Shown in pieces: positions 60,185 to 64,000 of a stretch of DNA of 64,000 bases. This DNA is from Streptomyces fuscichromogenes. Its GTDB lineage: Bacteria; Actinomycetota; Actinomycetes; Streptomycetales; Streptomycetaceae. Location: positions 635,924-699,923 of the forward strand of contig NZ_BMML01000002.1 in NCBI RefSeq assembly GCF_014645815.1. Direction: 5' to 3'. The notes beneath the pieces are model-generated. The model saw only the letters and a list, made by a program, of their open reading frames with translations, searched no databases and was not told the DNA's origin. Position 1 is the first letter of the stretch, and every line of letters begins with the position of its first letter. Both the position numbers and the translations under genes were made by a program.

Positions 60185-63100
60185 TCAACGGCGTGTGTCG
60201 AGCGGCCGGGGCAGCCGGGCCCGGACGGGCTGACTCACCGTCACCGTCTGGGCGGCCGGGCCGGGCCGGTCGTCGTCACCGGTGTCCACCGCCGCGCCGG
60301 CCGCGATGACGGCGACCGCCATCGCGTGCGCCAGCGCGGTACGCGAGCGCACGCCGAACTTGCGGTAGACCCGGGACAGCGCCCCCTCCACCGTCTTGAC
60401 GCTGATGAACAGCTCGGCGGCGACCTCCCTGTTGGTCGCCCCGCCGCCGACCAGTTCGGCGATCCGGGCCTCCGCGGGCGTCAGTTCGGGCCCGCGCGCG
60501 CCCGTCTCGCCGCCGCGCTCCCAGGCGGCCAGCCGGGCCAGTTCGTCCCGGGCCCGGGACGCGAGCGGGGCCGCGCCGATACGGGTCGCCGTCTCCAGGG
60601 CCTCGGCGAGCGCCTGGCGGGCCGCGTTCCGGCGGCGGGCGCGGCGCTCGACCGCGCCGAGTGCGATCAGGGTGCGTACCAGTTCGACGGGCAGCGGCAG
60701 CCGGCGCAGCCGGTCGACGGCGGCGCGCAGCCGTACCGCCCCCTCCCGGGCCCGGCCCAGGCCCGCCTCGCGCAGTCCCTCCGCCCGGTCCAGCGCGGCC
60801 AGGACGCTGCCGGGCGCGCCGTCCGGCAGCCGCTCCCGGGCGTCGTGGAGCACGGCCCCGGCCGCGTCCGTCTCGCCCAGCAGCACCAGGGCCTCGGCCA
60901 GGTCGCCGTGCCAGAGCAGCAACGGCGGGTCAGCGGCGCACATGGCCTCGCCGAGTTCCCTGACGCGCTGCAGAGCCTCGACGGCGGCAGCCGCTCCCCG
61001 CGGATCGCCGCCGAGCAGTTCGGCCTGCCCGAGCACCGCGAGCGCCCGCAGCAGGAACAGCCGGTCGCCGTCCGCCTCCGAGGCGCGGACCGCCTGCGCG
61101 GCCAGCCGCCGGGCCTCGTCGGCGGCTCCGCCGGCGGTCGCCGCGAGCGCCGCCGCGTACAGCGCCGGAGCCGCCCGGGGCAGGGCGCGCGAGCAGCGGG
61201 CCGCGGTGCGCAGCGCCTCCCGGCACTGCCCGGCGCGCACCTGGATGCGGGTCAGCGCCACCAGGGTCGCGACGGTCTCCTCCGCCCCGGCCGGCTCCCC
61301 GGTCGCGGCGAGCAGCGGCACGACCTGGTCGCGGGCCTCGGTCACCCGGTCGGAGTCCAGGGCGAGGATGGCCCGCATCCGAATCAGCCGCCGCCTCTCC
61401 GGCCCACCGGAACGCTCCGCCGGGAGCGCCGCGGTGTCCGGGGGCGCCGCGGTGTCCGGGGGCGCTGCGGTGTCCGGGGGCGCCGCGACATGCCGTGTGC
61501 CGGCTGCGGCGCCGTCGTGGCTGGTCGCGCAGTTCCCCGCGCCCCTTTGGGGCGCTGGTGGGTTGGGGTGGGTTGTGTCGGTTGTGGTGTTGTCGTGGTT
61601 GGTGGCGCAGGGTGCTGGTGGGGCGTGGCGGAGTACGGTCAGTGCCTCTGTCAGTGCGGCGTCGGCGGCGACCGGGTCTCCGGCCAGGGACCGTACCCGG
61701 GCGAGGGTGGCGAGCGCGTCGATCCTGGTGTCGGTGTCGCCGGCCGCGCCCGCCTGCCGGGCGGCCCGCCGGGCATGCCCGGCCGCCTCCGCCAACTCCC
61801 CGCACAGCAGGCCGCGTACGGCCGCCCAGCTGTGCAGCCGGGCCTCGGCGCGCGGATCACCGGCCGCGTCCCGCAGGCCGTCCGAGATCAGGTCCTCGGC
61901 GCCCTCCAGGGCCTGCCCGGCGCCGCGCAGCAGGACCAGGCGGGCCCGTACCCGCTGCGCCGCCGAGTCCGACCGGGCGAGCACCGCCCCGGCGGCCTCG
62001 CCCGCCTCCTCGGTGCGTCCGGCGTCGCAGGCGTACTCGGCGGCGGCCAGCAGCCGTTCGGCACGTTCCGCCGGGTGGCCGGCCGGGGTCCGGCGGGCGG
62101 CGAGGACGGCCAGTTCGAAGGCGGTGCCGGGGTCGCCGTCACGGCGCGCGGACCCGGCCGCGGACATCAGGGTGCGGGCCGTGGTCTCGTCCTCGTACGG
62201 ATGGGCGAGCCCGAGATGACGGGCCCGCTCCACCGGTTCGGGCACCGCGCCGGCCAACAGCGCGTGCGCCTGCCGCCGCCCGTGTCCGTCCGCGTCGGCG
62301 TGCACGGCGGCCCGGAGCACGGGGTGCCGGAAGCGTACGACCCCGTCGGCGTCGGCCGTCGCGATGCCGGCCCGCTCCGCCTGGGCGAGGTCGGCGGCCG
62401 GGTCGGGCAGCCCGGCGGCGCGCAGCAGGGTGAGGCTGGGGCGGGCGGCGGCGCTCGCGACGAGGAGGGCGTGCCGCACCGGCTCCGGCAGCGCACGGAC
62501 CCGCGCCAGCAGGAGGGTGCGCAGTCCCTCCGGCACCGGGGGCAGCGCGCCGAACCCGGCGGGCGCCGGGGCGCGCAGCGCCGCGCGCCCCAACTCACGC
62601 GCGTAGTAGGGGTTTCCGGCGGCGGTCCGCTGGATCTCCCGCAGCACGGTCGGGGGCAGGTCGGTGCCGAGGTCGGTGCGGACGAGGCGGGCGGTCTCGT
62701 CGTCCGTCAGGGGCGGCACGGGGAGTTCGACGGTGCCGGGCGGGCAGCAGCGCAGCCGCTCCGGCTGGCCGCCGTCCGCCACCCGCTCGGCGGCGAGCAT
62801 CCGGACGCCGGGACCGTCGAGCCGGCACACGGCGTAGGCGAGGACGTCGGCGGTCGGTTCGTCGAGCCACTGGAGGCCGTCGACGACCAGCAGGACGGGT
62901 CCGCCGGCGGCCAGGGCGCGCAGCGCGTCGAGGACGGCGACGCGCACGGCGAGCAGCCCGCGGCCGTCCGCCGGTCCGCCGCCGCGCAGCAGGGCCGTCC
63001 GCAGCGCCGCCCGGGGCTCGGGCGGCAGCGTCTCCAGCCGGCTCTCCGGGACCCCGGCGAACAGGTCGACGAGCCCCGCGAACGGCAGCCGGGCGTCCTC

Positions 63101-63271
63101 CTCGGCGGGCGCGCAGCGCAGTACGGTGCCGGCCGCGGGGGCGTCGGCGGCGAGGGCCGCCACGAGCGTGGACTTGCCGATGCCGGCGGGCCCGTGGAAG
63201 AGCACTCCGGGACGCGCCGCCGTCTGGACCCGGGCGGCGTCGAGCAGCGTACGGCGCCCGGTCAGAACCAT
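60185..63271 (-). CDS. Large LuxR-family ATPase regulator (LAL/MalT-like)
   Basis: A 1028-residue regulator. An N-terminal P-loop ATPase has Walker A HGPAGIGKST (about residues 27-36) and Walker B VLLVVDGLQWLDEP. A long TPR-like helical middle follows, and a C-terminal LuxR helix-turn-helix LTPAEARIAELVGGGATNRE, VAAELFISVKTVEGALSRVY. Around residues 545-615 the protein carries foreign-looking sequence: threonine/proline-rich text, the repeat-element read-through RGAGNCATSHDGAAAGT and three PPDTAA units. ATG 63271 is the best start, though GGAGG is 13 bases away; TTG 63307 is another option. LAL regulators usually activate neighbouring clusters; the target here is unclear. Confidence 0.92.
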   Translation of the reverse strand: MVLTGRRTLLDAARVQTAARPGVLFHGPAGIGKSTLVAALAADAPAAGTVLRCAPAEEDARLPFAGLVDLFAGVPESRLETLPPEPRAALRTALLRGGGPADGRGLLAVRVAVLDALRALAAGGPVLLVVDGLQWLDEPTADVLAYAVCRLDGPGVRMLAAERVADGGQPERLRCCPPGTVELPVPPLTDDETARLVRTDLGTDLPPTVLREIQRTAAGNPYYARELGRAALRAPAPAGFGALPPVPEGLRTLLLARVRALPEPVRHALLVASAAARPSLTLLRAAGLPDPAADLAQAERAGIATADADGVVRFRHPVLRAAVHADADGHGRRQAHALLAGAVPEPVERARHLGLAHPYEDETTARTLMSAAGSARRDGDPGTAFELAVLAARRTPAGHPAERAERLLAAAEYACDAGRTEEAGEAAGAVLARSDSAAQRVRARLVLLRGAGQALEGAEDLISDGLRDAAGDPRAEARLHSWAAVRGLLCGELAEAAGHARRAARQAGAAGDTDTRIDALATLARVRSLAGDPVAADAALTEALTVLRHAPPAPCATNHDNTTTDTTHPNPPAPQRGAGNCATSHDGAAAGTRHVAAPPDTAAPPDTAAPPDTAALPAERSGGPERRRLIRMRAILALDSDRVTEARDQVVPLLAATGEPAGAEETVATLVALTRIQVRAGQCREALRTAARCSRALPRAAPALYAAALAATAGGAADEARRLAAQAVRASEADGDRLFLLRALAVLGQAELLGGDPRGAAAAVEALQRVRELGEAMCAADPPLLLWHGDLAEALVLLGETDAAGAVLHDARERLPDGAPGSVLAALDRAEGLREAGLGRAREGAVRLRAAVDRLRRLPLPVELVRTLIALGAVERRARRRNAARQALAEALETATRIGAAPLASRARDELARLAAWERGGETGARGPELTPAEARIAELVGGGATNREVAAELFISVKTVEGALSRVYRKFGVRSRTALAHAMAVAVIAAGAAVDTGDDDRPGPAAQTVTVSQPVRARLPRPLDTRR
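61428..61481. repeat. Three tandem 18-bp units inside the LuxR-family gene
   Basis: Units at 61428-61445, 61446-61463 and 61464-61481 (GC[C/T]GCGGTGTCCGGGGGC) encode in-frame PPDTAA repeats. They adjoin the interspersed element at 61510-61555, so both lie in the same non-conserved insertion. Confidence 0.9.
61510..61555. repeat. Streptomyces interspersed palindromic element inside a coding sequence
   Basis: The stretch contains TGGTCGCGCAGTTCCCC and the perfect hairpin GCGCCCC-TTT-GGGGCGC (61539-61555). I know this sequence as a widely repeated, normally intergenic element of Streptomyces genomes, often read through at gene ends as GAGNCATSHDGAAA, exactly as here. It is in frame in the LuxR-family gene. 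Confidence 0.6.
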
Positions 63272-63467
63272 GTGTTCATGACAACCTCCGGTGATCCGCC
63301 GTGTCAATGACGTTCGTCACCATCCCGCCGGACGGCCCCTGCCCGACATGGCCCAACAGGTCATGTCTTCTTCCTGAATCCCTCGTTACGGAACGCGGAA
63401 GGCTGTTCCGCCCTCCTCCTGTGCGGAAGCGACGAGGCACGGGCAGGGAAACCAGGGACTGAGTGAC

Positions 63468-64000
63468 ATGGGTTTGACCAGTCGAACGACCGTATACGCG
63501 CTGACGGCGCTGGCCGCCCTGTGTGTGCTGCTGCTGGTCTGGCTGTGGCCGCGGTTCGCCAAGCCAGGTCCGCTGCACGTGCTCGGGCGGCTCGGGGCCA
63601 TCGCGGTGACGCAGGTGACGATCGTCGCGGCGTTCGCGTGCGCGGTGAACTCGTCGTACCAGTTCTTCGGCTCCTGGAACGAGCTGTTGGGCAACGTCGA
63701 CACCGCTCCCGTCGGCGTGACGCAGGCGGCCGGCGGGAACGGCGGCGGCTCGGTGAACGGCATAAGCAGCGTCCGCGGGGCGTCGCTCGTGCAGCCCGCC
63801 GGGGACCAGCAGTTGAGCCGGGTCAGCGGGCTGCCGAGCGGGCCCGCGGCGGCCGTCGGCCGGGTGGAGTCGGTGAAGATCATCGGCCGCCGCACCGGCG
63901 TGGTCGACCCGGCCTTCGTCTATCTGCCGCCGCAGTACTTCCAGAAGGCGTACCACCGCATGCGCTTCCCGGTGGTCGTCGCGCTCAGCGGCTACCCGGG
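63468..64000 (+). CDS. Membrane-anchored esterase-like alpha/beta-hydrolase, 5' part (3' end outside window)
   Basis: From ATG 63468 an open frame of 177 codons runs to the window end. It begins with a short N-terminus and membrane helices (LTALAALCVLLLVWLWPRFA; LGAIAVTQVTIVAAFACAVN), then a linker with SSYQFFGSWNELLGN and the start of a hydrolase domain: VESVKIIGRRTGVVDPAFVY, LPPQYFQKAYHRMRFPVVVA, LSGYP. The YLPPxYF...FPVVxxLSGYP pattern is that of the antigen 85/esterase D-like family common in actinobacteria; the nucleophile elbow lies beyond the window. Divergent from the LuxR-family gene. Confidence 0.8.
   Translation, partial: MGLTSRTTVYALTALAALCVLLLVWLWPRFAKPGPLHVLGRLGAIAVTQVTIVAAFACAVNSSYQFFGSWNELLGNVDTAPVGVTQAAGGNGGGSVNGISSVRGASLVQPAGDQQLSRVSGLPSGPAAAVGRVESVKIIGRRTGVVDPAFVYLPPQYFQKAYHRMRFPVVVALSGYP

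Noticed and set aside
60155..63310. Open frame of about 1050 codons antisense to the LuxR-family regulator
   Set aside because: Arg/Gly/Gln-rich shadow; the minus-strand ATPase with Walker motifs and HTH is the gene.

Overview
The window is high-GC DNA (third codon positions almost all G or C) with typical Streptomyces content: FxSxx/CHAT-type tetratricopeptide repeats, NarL two-component pairs, sugar and HAAT ABC operons with Tat/lipoprotein signals, a sedolisin protease, a large LuxR (LAL) regulator and a giant RHS-repeat exoprotein. It looks like chromosomal accessory sequence of a Streptomyces or close relative. I saw no rRNA, tRNA, CRISPR array, insertion sequence or prophage.

1-2.6 kb: the 3' end of a 42-residue-repeat TPR protein with two TTA codons, then a HigB/HigA-like toxin-antitoxin pair in which the toxin is broken by two frame changes. 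2.6-7.8 kb: a minus-strand cluster of a class M sirtuin (SirTM), an NmrA-like reductase, a tandem NTF2-like protein, a collapsed MoaF-like gene and a zinc macrodomain protein, that is, a candidate reversible ADP-ribosylation system. A divergent AraC regulator lies beside it. 7.7-17.8 kb: a catabolic unit of aldehyde dehydrogenase, zinc alcohol dehydrogenase, IclR regulator and a divergent six-gene operon (HAAT solute-binding protein, LivG, LivF, LivH, LivM, second aldehyde dehydrogenase). The same 17-bp palindrome sits at both ends of iclR and suggests that one regulator controls both arms. An aromatic or similar alcohol/aldehyde/acid substrate is likely but not proven.

17.8-30.5 kb: a YefM/YoeB remnant, a membrane alpha/beta-hydrolase, a response regulator with a double-module histidine kinase, a secreted serine beta-lactamase-like hydrolase, an Asp-box beta-propeller protein, a second NarL pair, a small methyltransferase, and a DUF2975 membrane protein with its small XRE regulator behind a perfect palindrome.

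30.5-46.8 kb: a cysteine-desulfurase-like enzyme and a divergent LysR regulator, then two giant divergent secreted proteins (LamG/FG-GAP and RHS). The RHS gene is followed by two small membrane-protein genes, which are immunity candidates for its membrane-prone C-terminal tip. This module is bounded on the far side by a decayed second copy of the desulfurase-intergene-LysR segment in the same orientation, so the secreted module lies between direct repeats.

46.8-64 kb: a LacI regulator with a 16-bp palindromic operator, a sugar ABC importer (solute-binding protein and two permeases) and a GH42 beta-galactosidase; then a GH25 lysozyme with two peptidoglycan-binding domains, a small secreted protein, a beta-helix-like membrane protein, an S53 sedolisin, a 1028-residue LuxR-family ATPase regulator containing inserted repeats, and the 5' end of an esterase-like gene cut by the window edge.
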